Shown here piece by piece: positions 54,485-64,000 of a DNA stretch of 64,000 nt. Each line of letters opens with the position of its first letter. The stretch's first letter is position 1. The stretch is from positions 253,322,843 to 253,386,842 of the forward strand of contig NC_090989.1 of the NCBI RefSeq assembly GCF_041146395.1. Direction: 5' to 3'. The position numbers and the translations under genes are program-made. The notes under the pieces were generated by a model. It was not told the origin of the DNA and did no database searches. It worked only from the letters and a program-made list of their open reading frames with translations. Source of the stretch: Eulemur rufifrons. Its lineage: Eukaryota; Chordata; Mammalia; Primates; Lemuridae.

Positions 54485-54735
54485 CACCTCAGCAAACACT
54501 TACAGAAATGGAATTCCATGCAAATACCCAAGAGGGGGGCTTTTGAAGTACTGGAAACATTTTCATATTTGTGCAGGAAGAGAACAAATATTATTTGCTC
54601 TAAGCTGTGAGGAGCATGCTAAAGGCTCAGAATGAGGCCGTTGAAAATTGAATAACTTCACTTGCAGACGTTGCATCAATTTCATTCAATTTGTAAGCAC
54701 TTGTCTCTGTAGTCAGGAGGAAAAATGAATTCAGC
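54485..54735. promoter_or_regulatory. Repeat-free candidate conserved element
   Basis: 'ccatgcaaatacccaagagg' (an octamer-like atgcaaat), 'aacaaatattatttgctcta' and 'tgcatcaatttcattcaatt'. Unique AT-rich sequence. Conservation untested. Confidence 0.4.
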
Positions 54736-54901
54736 TCGATCAGTCAGCCTGTTCCTGGGTGGTTTGGGGGAAGCTACCCTCTTTCAAAGGCCCAGGAGGT
54801 TCAGTGTCACCTGGAGCAGAGTGATTGGAACTTGGTTTTGTGGCAATTTGGTGATAGTACACACACACTTCATCCATTGCCTTCTTTCTTTGTACTCCCA
54901 G

Positions 54902-55022
54902 ATGAGGTATATTTGCAAGGAGCAGGTTTGAGAGGGTGTCTCAGCCCCCTGTTCAGAGGCATGTAGAGAGGGTCAGTGAGTGTATGCTATGGCTACTTCT
55001 GCAGCCGCAGTTCAATGCCAAG
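54902..55022 (+). ncRNA. Candidate non-coding exon
   Basis: A strong acceptor (cattgccttctttctttgta then ctcccag) ends at 54901, and a consensus donor (aag|gtgagt) follows at 55022/55023, giving a 121-base exon. All three frames contain stops, so it would be a lncRNA or UTR exon. No promoter or partner exon is identified; chance cannot be excluded. Confidence 0.25.
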
Positions 55023-56140
55023 GTGAGTAACACATACGCAGAATGGGGGCATGTCCACCCAGGGAGGACAAAGAGCAGATGAAAGGGAATTCCCAGAGGC
55101 AGCCACTCTCTCTCTCTCAGCCTCTCCTTCTTACCTCTGTTTTGCAGTACTTAACCTGAATTGCCCCTGAGCACGCCCCTGGCCACGATCAAGTCCAGAA
55201 ATATTATGTCTCTGGGCGTGCACATGGCTGTGGAGGAATTCTGGAACTGGGTCTCCAAGGCCCACCTTGCTATTCCTGCCGTGGCCCATAGGAAAGGTGC
55301 TGAAACCAGAAACCAGACACTTGGAAGCAAAGAGGACCCTGATGGGATCACGGATGTTGATGAAAACAGTTTTACCTACCCCTTAGTGATCTTCTTTCTC
55401 CTTCGTCTCCCCTTCTTTAAACATGCCAGCCCCGCCAGCCCACCTGTAGTCCCACCGGGATTCTTTAAGTCAGGACTTTCCACTGAGAGCTGCGTTTCTA
55501 TAAATCGCATGCTCAAGTACAGCAGTTGCTACCGGAGGCATGACGAAGTGTAGATGACCTATATTCCCCAGTCCCTGGCCACTGAAATGAGGCCAAGGCA
55601 TGTCAGAATCAGGAGGTATGGCCAAGGTGGGAGAGGGGGCCCTCGAGTGGGCCCATGTTTGCATTTGTCCTGCCCCACCTCCTCGATAAAAGGAAACCAG
55701 GAAAGGGGGAAAGGGGGATGGTCTCGGGAGAGAATCCCGTCTGTAGGCGTTTGCGCTCAGTTCAGAAGACAAGCCGTGCTCAGCCCTGCCAACACCACCC
55801 CCTGCCATGGAACAAGCTCTGATTGTGTTAAATGTTGACTATTCTCGTGCCAGAGCCCCTTGGGGACAGATTCTGGCGAAGATGATAGATAGACCTTGGA
55901 GTGGGAAAGCAGATGATGTTTGAAAGCACAGCGCCTGGGGAGAACCCGTCCGGGGCTCAGAGAGAACACATTTTGTTTGTTTTTGTTTGTTTCAGCTGGA
56001 TCGCATTCAAGGGAGCGAGAGGGGAGGTTGCAAAATGCCCTTTTCTGTCCGCTGTGGCAGCTTAGGCTTTGGGCAGCTGGTGTTTAGCATCCTATGCTGC
56101 AATGTCAGAAGCCCTCCCCTGTGGATCAGACCCTATGGGG
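55023..56140. other. Unique non-coding sequence
   Basis: No recognised repeat except a short (ct)n at about 55107-55118 and a gttt repeat near 55970-55995. No exon called. Confidence 0.4.
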
Positions 56141-56144
56141 TGTC

Positions 56145-56565
56145 TGGGGGCACAGAAAGAAATCAGATGTGGTCCCTGCCCTGAGCGCCCTTAGTCTGAG
56201 GAGAGACAGAGCACACACATACCAGGATGGTGCAGACACTCGTGCTGAGATGGGGCAGGTCCTGGGGGCTGGGGAACCAAGGGAGGGAGGAACTGACGTG
56301 CCTGGGCATATGTGTGATGGCCGGAAGATGATGAAAAGGATCAGAGAGAAGGGGATTCCTACCTGTTCGTGGGAGGTCTGGGTAATATGAGGTTTCTTAC
56401 GGGTGGTGGCCAGTGCAAGGTCTCATGCAGAGGAAAGACAGGAATACACACTGGAGAGGAAGCAGGAAATGGTTCACAGTGGGCCTTGAGTGCCAGAGCT
56501 TTCTTGTGAGGGCTCTGGGGAGATGTAAAATGATCTTAACAAAGTGAGGGACCCAGTGAGGTTGG
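56145..56565 (-). repeat. L2 LINE
   Basis: 'aatcagatgtggtccctgcc' and 'ctgagcgcccttagtctgag', 'aaaatgatcttaacaaagtg' and related phrases run in reverse L2 order. Confidence 0.6.
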
Positions 56566-56749
56566 AGCTTTGGGAGAAGGGTCCTTCGGGATGGGAGGGA
56601 GAAAGACAGGCACAGGAGAGTGGAACAGTGGGAGAGGCAAGTCCCTTTACAAAGTCCAAGCTGCTTTTGTAAACACCGTGGCTGCCCCATCATTAGCAGG
56701 CTGGGGCGGGAAGGCTGCGGGGCCCCAGGGGGATGGAGGAAAGGAGGCA

Positions 56750-56845
56750 ATGGAATAATGTAGTGGTTGGAGCACAGACTTTGAAAGCAGACAAACCTGG
56801 CTTGAAATTCCAACTCCACAATGATGTAACCTTACGCATATTTTC
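56750..56845 (+). repeat. MIR SINE, 5' part (interrupted)
   Basis: 'aatgtagtggttggagcaca', 'agcagacaaacctggcttga' and 'ttccaactccacaatgatgt' are the MIR 5' half. The 3' half resumes near 57157. Confidence 0.8.
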
Positions 56846-56849
56846 CAAC

Positions 56850-57155
56850 ATTTGTGTATCAGTCAGGATAGTCTGGGTTATGCTGCAGTAACAAACAGTT
56901 CTGAAATCTAAATGGCTTAAAATGACAGAGGTTGATCTCTTGCTCACACTACATGTTCGTGAAGGATTTGCTAGAGGCTGTGTTCATAGCAGTAACTCTA
57001 GAGCCCCGGCGTACGTGAAGAGGGCATGGCGACTCATGTACTGGCCCTTACAGTGGGCCCCTCCCTTCCATGCACATTTCATTGGCAAAGCCAATCTGGC
57101 CATGCCTGTCTTCACAGCGTGTGGGAAGTGAGAATCGAAATAGTTGTGAACAACC
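56850..57155 (+). repeat. Ancient LTR-like repeat inserted in a MIR
   Basis: 'gtatcagtcaggatagtctg' and 'ggttatgctgcagtaacaaa', 'aaatggcttaaaatgacaga' and 'cacatttcattggcaaagcc' then 'aatctggccatgcctgtc'. Same family as 49975-50355. It splits the surrounding MIR in two. Confidence 0.55.
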
Positions 57156-57156
57156 C

Positions 57157-57300
57157 AGATGAGCCTCTACACGTGTCTCCATTTTCTTATCTGTAAAATG
57201 GGAATGAAGCTACCAACCTCAGATGGGCGTTGTGAGTCTGATGAGATAGTGCACGCAGCAATCACGCAGGTGAAATATATTCACACTCAAACAATGACAG
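57157..57300 (+). repeat. MIR SINE, 3' part of the copy at 56750
   Basis: 'gagcctctacacgtgtctcc', 'attttcttatctgtaaaatg' and 'gggcgttgtgagtctgatga'. Confidence 0.8.
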
Positions 57301-57890
57301 CCCAAACCAAAAAAAGGTGTGGTCAAAGGGAGGATTAAAGTAAAGCATTTGTTGCTTTTGGGGTTTCCTAGAAAGCACGGTTCATTAACCTGGGAAAAGC
57401 CACTGTGTCTGAGACAGCTGTATCGGGAGCTGCCACTTCGTGTGTGACCCCAGGATCTGTCCCTGGTGGTCCTGGAACTCCAGCTCGTGAAAGGCTTTCG
57501 CATCCTCCGTGAGTCTCGGGGCTGAGCTGGGGGTGTTCTCAGAGGCAGCTTTGGGGCTCCTCTCCAAGACTGTGCATTTCAAACACCAGCCAAATGCCTT
57601 TCCTGCTGCTGCCACAGCCCCATGGAAATAGCATTTCTATTCCAAGAATCAGTTCCCATTCATCACCGTGAAGCGCGATACCTGGGGGGAAACAGTAACT
57701 GAGACTTTGTGATTCTCCAAAGACGGGAATGTGTCTGCATGAGCACAGTAATTAGAGCAGTTTTCTGCACACATGCCTAATCTTTATTTAAGACATTTCA
57801 CTTAGGTACACATCTAAGTTATTCAAAAGTCAGTTAGATTTGAGACATGTATATCATCAATTTCTCATCTCTATTGGAGGATAGTTCAAT
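57301..57890. other. Unique non-coding sequence
   Basis: No confident repeat or exon. Confidence 0.4.
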
Positions 57891-57899
57891 AAGCACCAG

Positions 57900-58010
57900 C
57901 AACCATAACTGCAAGTATTTATTGTGCTAACTATGTACCGAGCAACTGTACTCCGCATTTTCCTTGAAATAACTCATTTAATTTTTACAACAACCCTTTA
58001 TTGGTGTTTG
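57900..58010 (-). repeat. MIR SINE fragment
   Basis: 'aactgcaagtatttattgtg', 'ctaactatgtaccgagcaac' and 'aactcatttaatttttacaa' are the reverse MIR start. Confidence 0.65.
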
Positions 58011-58129
58011 TACCTGATCTGAGAAACTTACAGGACTCCTGAATTGTTTCCATATGAAGGAGTCTTAAATATCTTTCAGGGGAAAATGGTGAATAAATGG
58101 TGAGTATTTAGTCTATGAGACTAAGAAAA

Positions 58130-58368
58130 TACTGGCAGCCAGCATGTACAGGGCCTAGCATGTTCCAGGCACTGAGGTATATGTGCTCATTAATCCTCTC
58201 AACAATCCTTCAAGATAAATTCTATTATTACCATTTTACAGTTAACTGAGGCATAGAGAGATTATATAGCTCTCTCAACATAATAATAGCTAGTAGACGA
58301 TAAAAGCAGGATTTGAACCCAAATAGTTATGTTCTTAATCACTATACCACACTGCCTCGTGGGGTCTA
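58130..58368 (-). repeat. MIR SINE, nearly full length
   Basis: 'gcatgttccaggcactgagg', 'taccattttacagttaactg', 'gatttgaacccaaatagtta' and 'aatcactataccacactgcc' are reverse MIR with its end preserved. Confidence 0.9.
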
Positions 58369-58739
58369 GCAATCTCAGTATCTTAAGATAGAGGAGGTAT
58401 AGTCATGTGGATGACAAGGACAGGGTGACTTTTCACTTACTTCTAGATAATAGAACCCGGGCCAATGGTATAAAGCCACAAAGAGGCAGATTTTTGCCTC
58501 TACCTATGGAAGAACTTCCTCTCAACTGATGTTGACCAAAGGTCAGAGTTCCTTGTGGATAGTTAAGCTCCCTGTCACGAGAAAGCCTTGAGAATGGGCT
58601 GGGTGACCACCCTCCAAGAGGTGTGGGCAGGATTCCTCCCCTGAGGCTGACTTAGGTGGCCTCTGCCATCCTTTAACACCACTTTTTATGACCACAACAA
58701 CTGCCATGACACCGGAACATGGCAAAATATTTTTAAACT

Positions 58740-59000
58740 TTTAACACTGGGAGCAGATGACAAAGCTACGTGGCAAACAGGAAGGCCCAGGATACTTTAC
58801 CAGAGCTCAGTGGTATCATCAAATTAAACTCATAGCAAAGCTATTCTGACACAGGATAATGATGCAAATAATTGTTGTTACCTGGATGATCAATTAACCT
58901 CCATTCACTTCATTGACTCTAAGTAGTATAATTTTTATTAGTCAAAGCCACATTTTTATGTTTTCCTGTTCTAGCTTTATTAATTTACCTGATTTTTAAA
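58740..59000. promoter_or_regulatory. Repeat-free candidate conserved element
   Basis: AT-rich unique sequence: 'ggataatgatgcaaataatt', 'gatgatcaattaacctccat' and 'agtataatttttattagtca'. TAAT and octamer-like cores cluster. Conservation untested. Confidence 0.4.
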
Positions 59001-60585
59001 GCAGTGCTTAATGTGTAGTTTTTCTTGATGCTATGTAGAGGGTTTCTTTTCCTTCTTGGAGCAGCCATAAGAGGATGGGAAGCTGGAACATCACTCCAGG
59101 TGGGTGCCAAGGAGCAGCTTGGCGAGCAGGAGCCACCGGTCAGGGCCCCTGATAGGAGCACGCCAGGGGCCTGGGGTCTGGAGGGAGCAGACACCTTGGC
59201 AGCAGCAGGTCACAACACAGAAGCTGTGGCAATCCCACAAAAGGGTCCCAGACCCTCAGGGGCCAAAGCCCAGGGCAAGGGGTGGGGAATTGGCCAGAGG
59301 CAACAAAACAGGGCAACAGCAGGAGGCACATATGGAAGAGACTTGGCCCCTGCCTTGGCCTCTGAGATTTTGTCTGGCTCCTCTGGGGCAGAAGACAATT
59401 CTAGATGGGTGGGCTTAGGCTCTGGATGCCAGGACAAGAAATTGGTAGTAACGGGTGAGAGCCAAAAGACCCAGCACAGGGCTCCCAGAAGCTCCGGGTG
59501 GCAAGTCCCGCCCAGCGTTCGCAGGCAAACCTCCTCCCTCCCCAGCACTTACCCCCACAGAGGCCGCAGGGCCGGGAGTCCAGTCCCAGTGCAGCCCCCA
59601 CTCGGCGTGCAACCTCCTTCTCCGGCCTCGACTCCTCATCTCTACACGGGGAGAATTGGGGCCAAAGGACCTGCTGGCTGCGAAACAATCACCATGGAGG
59701 CAGCTCTCAAATATCTTCTTCCCCTTCCAAAGGCCTGGCAGAGAGGTTTAAAGCAACTTTGAGTCTCTCTCTCCTATGCTCAAGAATTGAGGATTTCTAT
59801 GAACTTGAATTTTTGATTTACAGTCCCAAGAGCAAAGTGATGCAGGAGGGAATAATAAGCTCTTTAGACTTGGAAGCTCCTGCAAGAAATGATGGATGTT
59901 CTCAAGGGAAGGTACATCCAAGAAGATGTCCCCAGACCCCCAGCAGGAATCAATCTCCCTGTCCCCTGAATGCCTGACATCTCCCTAATGGCATTTTGTG
60001 CCTCGTGTTTTGAGCAGCTGCGTATGTGTCCTATCTCCCCCAAGTAGGTCACACGCCCCCTGAGGTCAGTGACTGCGCACCCAGTAGGCTCTTGGGCCAG
60101 ATTCTTGGAATGGCTGCTGACTGGCTGGACAGATGGGACTTCTCTGACTTTTCACCAAGCCTTCTTTCGGAAGATGACAGTGTCCTACATCATCTTGTTG
60201 GGATAAGCTATCAGGATCTGTGCCGCTTTAAAAATGCACAAAATCCCTGGTACTTCGCAGTTCTTTGCAAGTAGAAAAAATCATGGGGGTGGAGGGTGAG
60301 GGTAGGTGGAAGCTGCCCAGTCATCCCCTGGAATGGGCTCCTGGGAAGCTTTGTTGTTCCTGCCTTTGGCCTTGACTCCATCAACACTCTGGCACAGACC
60401 CCTGGGGAACTGGGCCTCAGGCTGGCATGGGGGCCCCCAAAAGCCTTCTTGCCACCTTTTGAGTGTTGGAGGCCCAAGAGCTGGGACCTGGTGGCATCAG
60501 GCTCTAAACAACAGAAATAATTATAACATCCCCAAGAGCACGCATGTGAACAAGTCTGCGCTGAGCACGGTACCCACTGAGGCCT
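59001..60585. other. Unique non-coding sequence
   Basis: A + frame of 245 codons (59025-59762) is open because the stretch is GC-rich; its product is Gly/Pro/Ser-rich without a domain and the - strand is open over the same part. Not called as a gene. Confidence 0.45.
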
Positions 60586-60587
60586 CA

Positions 60588-60665
60588 TCATGACCCTATG
60601 ATGGCAGAACTTTTGTCACCCCTAATTCAGATAAGGAAACTGAGGCCCAAATCCAACAGCCAGGG
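60588..60665 (-). repeat. MIR SINE fragment
   Basis: 'tgtcacccctaattcagata' and 'aggaaactgaggcccaaatc' are a reverse MIR core. Confidence 0.6.
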
Positions 60666-60799
60666 ATGCTTTTCCTCCGGCTTCTTTCGAGACCCTTCTT
60701 GTTCCTGAGGCCTCTCCTCGAGCGTCCCTCCCTTGGGCTGGCCTTTTGGACCACCCGAGGTCAGGAAGTTTTTTACCACCCATCATTCTACCTCCCAAG

Positions 60800-60970
60800 T
60801 CCTCAAACTCCAGCACGCACCAGAGCCACCTGGAGGGCTTGTTAAAAGCCAGTCATCAGACCCTGCCCCAGAGTTTCTGACTCAGTATGTCTGGGGTGGG
60901 GCCTGAGAATTTGCATTTCTAACACGCTCCCAGGTGACATTGATGCTGTTGGCTCCAGGGCTACACTTTA
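60800..60970 (+). mobile_element. MER5A hAT-Charlie DNA transposon fossil
   Basis: 'agccacctggagggcttgtt', 'ccagagtttctgactcagta' and 'tgtctggggtggggcctgag', 'aatttgcatttctaacacgc', then 'cccaggtgacattgatgctg'. Nearly full length; non-autonomous, no coding. Confidence 0.9.
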
Positions 60971-60974
60971 ATAT

Positions 60975-61190
60975 CCATTGCTCATAGCACTCTATTTATT
61001 TCCTTTAGAACACTAATCAGAGTCTGTGATTATTTAGTTTATTTGTTTGATTACTTGATTATTGTCTCTTCTACCAGATGGTAGGTTTCAGGAGAGCAAG
61101 GGCAATATCCGTTTTGTTCATCTCTCTGTTGCTAGCTCCCAGCACAGTACCTGGCACATAACAGATGCTCAATAATATTTCTTGAACAAA
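60975..61190 (+). repeat. L2 LINE 3' end
   Basis: 'actctatttatttcctttag', 'tgattattgtctcttctacc', 'ggagagcaagggcaatatcc' and 'cagcacagtacctggcacat' then 'gctcaataatatttcttgaa'. Confidence 0.85.
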
Positions 61191-61512
61191 TAAGAAAAGT
61201 GGTGGAGCTGAGACTAAAGCCAGGCTTGCCTGGCTGCAAAGGCTGTTCCAAACACTACTCGATACCATGTCCCCCGACTTTACAGCCTCCAGCTGGGCTG
61301 ACTCACTCGTCTTTGCTCGGTAAACAGACACCACACCCCTAACCATGGCCAAAGTAAGAGTTCTGCCACAGTCCAGTTGCATGTATTCTAGAAACTACCT
61401 AAAACCTAAAGAGGCCAACTGCACGGTATGTGAGCTTCCGTGAGAGGCAAGACCTCAGTTTCTGACAGTGCCCAGGTGTGCCAGGGCAGCCAAGAGCACG
61501 GGATAAACTCAC

Positions 61513-61651
61513 CCACCGCATTGTAGGCCACGTTCTGCTGCGGCTGCGTAGACCAGCCGAAGGGGCCCCAGGTAACCAGGTCTGACCACAGAGGACACCT
61601 GGTGGCATTGGGATCCTGGCCCGCATCCAGCATCCTCGGAGCTGTTTCCTC
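61513..61651 (-). CDS. Candidate internal coding exon of an unidentified gene
   Basis: Seen on the - strand: an almost uninterrupted pyrimidine tract (complement of 61654-61715) ends in cttcag at 61652, then 139 bases, then the donor gtgagt (61512-61507) after an exon end GTGG. The frame from the acceptor is open for 46 codons plus one base. It encodes Cys19, Trp22, Trp28, Trp33, a Pro/Gln-rich segment (Pro37-Gln39) and an N-A-T glycosylation motif at residues 15-17, compatible with an extracellular segment. I do not recognise the protein. No neighbouring exon was found, so the rest of the gene may lie outside the window. A second AG at 61642-61643 would give another start. Confidence 0.45.
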
Positions 61652-61715
61652 CTGAAGAGGAAGGCAGAGGAAGAGAAAAGGAAGGGGATGGGCAAAAAGA
61701 ACATAAGAAAAGAAA
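61652..61715 (-). promoter_or_regulatory. Acceptor pyrimidine tract of the - strand exon
   Basis: On the - strand the last 60 or so bases before the exon are over 80% C/T with no internal AG close to the junction, an unusually strong 3' splice site. Confidence 0.45.
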
Positions 61716-61925
61716 ATTGCTCACCCTGCCTCTCTTGGCAAAGTAAATGCTCATCGAAATTAAGATAAGCTTGACAGACTTTTGTGAGCAGTTTGGGGGG
61801 CATATGCGAGAATATCTTGCCCTGGGAGACTTCTATTAGAACTGACTCCATAACTAATAATGTGGTCTCTGTCACTTAACTCAAACGTCCCTTCTGGACC
61901 CACACAGTGAAGCGTTAAGGAAATC

Positions 61926-61952
61926 TTTTTTTTTCTTTTTTTTTTTTTCTTT
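61926..61952. repeat. T-rich tract
   Basis: Runs of T broken by single C, followed by tacatatacagc. No SINE or L1 body is attached. Confidence 0.8.
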
Positions 61953-62059
61953 TACATATACAGCAAAGTTTGATTTGTTGAGAACATTTCTTCAACTGAC
62001 AAGTTACAAGCCATGTCTGAGAGGCCCACTGGGAACTTTCAAAATTTGAGCAGCAGTTT

Positions 62060-62330
62060 CTAATCACTGACGATCATTAGCATTTTAGTGAATAGATTTT
62101 TGATAAGAAAAATCTTTGCTCTGTGGGAAGAAAAAAAAAACCCTGACATTTGATAATGCAAACAGAGTAGCAATTTTAATTAGGCCTCCAGCCCTCCTTG
62201 GCATAGCAAACATTGCACAAGATCCAGATGTTTTCCATCTTGTAGGATGTGAGTTTAAGGCTGTGTCAAGGTCACTGGTACAGGGTACTCTGTCACCCAC
62301 TGGATCTCCGGGGCAAACAATTTTAGCCAC
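62060..62330. promoter_or_regulatory. Repeat-free candidate conserved element
   Basis: 'tgacatttgataatgcaaac', 'agcaattttaattaggcctc' and 'aaggctgtgtcaaggtcact' (TAATTA at 62178-62183, and the nuclear-receptor-like half site tcaaggtca near 62264). Conservation untested. Confidence 0.4.
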
Positions 62331-62334
62331 TATT

Positions 62335-62515
62335 TCTTGAGCACTTACTATGAGCCAGATGCTCTGCTGTTCCACATGCTGTATCTCAATTAGTCCTCCT
62401 ATCAGTCTTAAGAGGTGGCTACCATGATTATCATTCCCATTTTACAGATGAGAAAACAAAAGCTCAGAAAGTTTCACTAGCCCCAAGTCCCCCAGCTTGT
62501 GAGTGGTGAAGACAC
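62335..62515 (-). repeat. MIR SINE
   Basis: 'cttgagcacttactatgagc', 'cattcccattttacagatga', 'gaaaacaaaagctcagaaag' and 'ccccagcttgtgagtggtga' are reverse MIR. Confidence 0.85.
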
Positions 62516-62609
62516 TCACCCAGGTCTGCGTGTGACTCTGGAGTTTCCACACTTACCCCACTGAGCCTTACTGCCTCCCTGATGCCATTCAAATGGGGAC
62601 AGGCTGAGT

Positions 62610-62720
62610 GGACTTGAGGAGCATTAGGCTCTCGCCCTGGCTCTGTCACTGAGTGTGTGATGAGTCGGTGACCTCTCTTGGCCTCAGCCTCCCTGTGCAT
62701 GCAGTGGGGACACTGTCAGC
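62610..62720 (+). repeat. MIR SINE fragment
   Basis: 'cgccctggctctgtcactga' and 'tgatgagtcggtgacctctc', then 'ttggcctcagcctccctgtg'. Confidence 0.6.
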
Positions 62721-63234
62721 CACATCTCCTTCACTGGACTCTTGGGGGCTCAGGAGGGGGTGACTGTGCTCAGGAGAATGTTCTTTCCTCTCATGGAACC
62801 AGACCCAGACACCAAGTACTTCTTTCCCTCCATCTTAGTCCCACCCTTTGAGGCCACCCAGAACTCTGATCCATTGCCCCGGGATCTTCAGGAATTTGTA
62901 ATCAACTCTTGGGTCTTCTCAATTTTATACTCTCTGGACTAAACACCTCTGATCCCTTCAAGCAGTCACCATATGCCATGACATCGAGTTTCAACACTCT
63001 GTGTAGCAGAGATCTGTCATCTGCACAGTGGAAAATAATAATGGTCAATGTATTGTATGATGCTCTGAGAACAAGGTCTGGTATCACAAGTGTGTGAGTA
63101 TAGTTGCCTGCCCGATATCCATCCTCCCTTTTTACTAATACTTAGTGACGAAGCCAAGCTATCATCTGTTACATCTAGAGGACATTATTGCCCAGCATCC
63201 CTTGCAGATAGGAGTTGACCCATGAGGTATAATT
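62721..63234. other. Unique non-coding sequence
   Basis: No repeat or exon recognised. Confidence 0.4.
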
Positions 63235-64000
63235 TGCACACAATGAACCGTTCGGATCTCCTCCGTTTCTGTGAATGTACATTGACAGAACTTTCCGGGC
63301 AACCCCCATCCTCACCCCAAAAGCAACCACTAATCTGAGTTCTATTAAGTAGGTCAGTTTTGCCTGCTCTAGAATAAGTGGAATCACATATTACATACTT
63401 TTTGAGTCTGGCTTCTTTCTTTCACCATAATATTTTTGAGATTTGTCTGTGTTGTTGCATGAATCTGTAGCCTGTTCTTTTGTGTTGCTGAGTGGTGTTC
63501 CACTGGATGGCTAGAACACAGCTCACTCATTCATTCTTCTGTTGATAGACATCTAGATTGTTGCCAGTTTTTAACTATTTCAATAAAATTTCTATGACAA
63601 TTCTTGTACCAGCCTTTTTGAGGTCAGAGGTTTTAATTTCTTTTGGATGAATACCTAGAAATGAAGTTGCTGGGTCATAGGGTAGTATGCTTAGCGCCTC
63701 ACGAAATCGTGCAGCAGTTTTCAAAAGTGGTTGTACCATATTGCACTTCAAACTGCAGCACATGTGAGTTACATTTGTTCTACGTCTTCTCTAACCTCTG
63801 GTGTTGTCAGCCTTTATCATTTGAGCCATTCTAGACAATACGTGGTGATCTCTCATTGTGGTTTTGATTTGCATTTTCCTGATGACTAATGATGTTAAAT
63901 GACTTTTGGGGTACTTTTTAGCCATTTATGTATCTTGTTTTGTGAAGTGACTGTTCAAGTCTTTTGCTTTTTTTTTTTTTTTTTTTAATAAATTGTGCTG
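63235..64000 (-). repeat. Old L1M LINE 3' region, running off the right edge
   Basis: Reverse L1 text in order: 'ccgggcaacccccatcctca' (decayed), 'tagaataagtggaatcacat', 'ttgagatttgtctgtgttgt', 'ctgagtggtgttccactgga', 'tggatgaatacctagaaatg', 'aagttgctgggtcatagggt' and 'gattttgatttgcattttcc'-like 'gttttgatttgcattttcct'. A 20-T run (about 63969-63988) lies inside. No open ORF2. Confidence 0.9.

Noticed and set aside
59025..59762. 245-codon + strand open frame starting with a hydrophobic stretch that resembles a signal peptide
   Set aside because: The rest is Gly/Pro/Ser-rich without a family signature, the - strand is equally open, and no promoter or splice context supports it.
1..64000. Search for tRNA, rRNA, snRNA, CRISPR-like arrays, prokaryotic insertion sequences or phage genes
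   Set aside because: No cloverleaf with A and B boxes, no spaced identical repeats, no transposase or phage frame was seen; the sequence is mammalian non-coding DNA.

Overview
The window is nuclear DNA of a strepsirrhine primate (lemur, loris or galago group). The clearest sign is the dimeric Alu at 45670-45995. Its left arm reads 'gagcaagagcaagac' and its middle carries the 'gaaagaaattagctgg' and 'aactaaaaatacatagaaa' linker, which as I recall it is the strepsirrhine Alu form. A second sign is the 5'-truncated L1 3' end at 40141-40615, a young-looking copy with an intact target-site duplication whose 3' region matches what I remember of lemur and galago L1. Everything else is old, shared mammalian repeat sequence: MIR, L2, L1M, MaLR and ERVL-type LTRs, and hAT fossils.

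This is almost entirely non-coding, intergenic or intronic sequence. There are no bacterial-style genes, operons, CRISPR arrays or mobile gene cassettes. Most open frames in it are chance frames in GC-rich DNA. Only two stretches look like protein-coding exons. One is a terminal exon on the + strand at the left edge (260-391: acceptor, 43 codons, stop, 3' UTR, AATAAA at 639-644). The other is an internal exon on the - strand near the right edge (61513-61651: long pyrimidine tract, AG, 46 codons, consensus donor). I could not name either protein.

Layout. 1-700: end of a + strand gene. 780-1330: old L1. 2400-3000: AT-rich block next to a CpG island, with a perfect consensus 5' splice site on the - strand at 2858-2866, so probably a promoter and first exon of a - strand transcript. 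3-22 kb: MIR and L2 fragments, an LTR nested in a MIR, an L1M, three palindromic DNA-transposon fossils and a MaLR LTR. 22-23 kb: repeat-free block with homeodomain-like sites. 23-28 kb: dense L2 and MIR. 28.5-29.6 kb: repeat-poor, AT-rich candidate enhancer. 29.8-40 kb: MIR, L2 (including the longest copy, about 700 bases) and more candidate conserved blocks. 40-42.1 kb: the lineage-specific L1 and a reverse MaLR LTR. 42.5-51.4 kb: L2, Alu, hAT, MIR, ERVL-like and a solo class I ERV LTR with a duplicated TATA region. 51.4-64 kb: L2, MIR, MER5A, a possible non-coding exon at 54902-55022, the - strand exon and a terminal old L1.

The pattern of many scattered unique AT-rich blocks, one CpG island and sparse exons fits the regulatory neighbourhood of a developmental gene. 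That is inference; sequence conservation would have to be tested. I found no evidence of an undescribed system with its own machinery. The most useful leads are the two unnamed exons, the CpG island with the antisense donor, the nested insertions, and the candidate conserved blocks.
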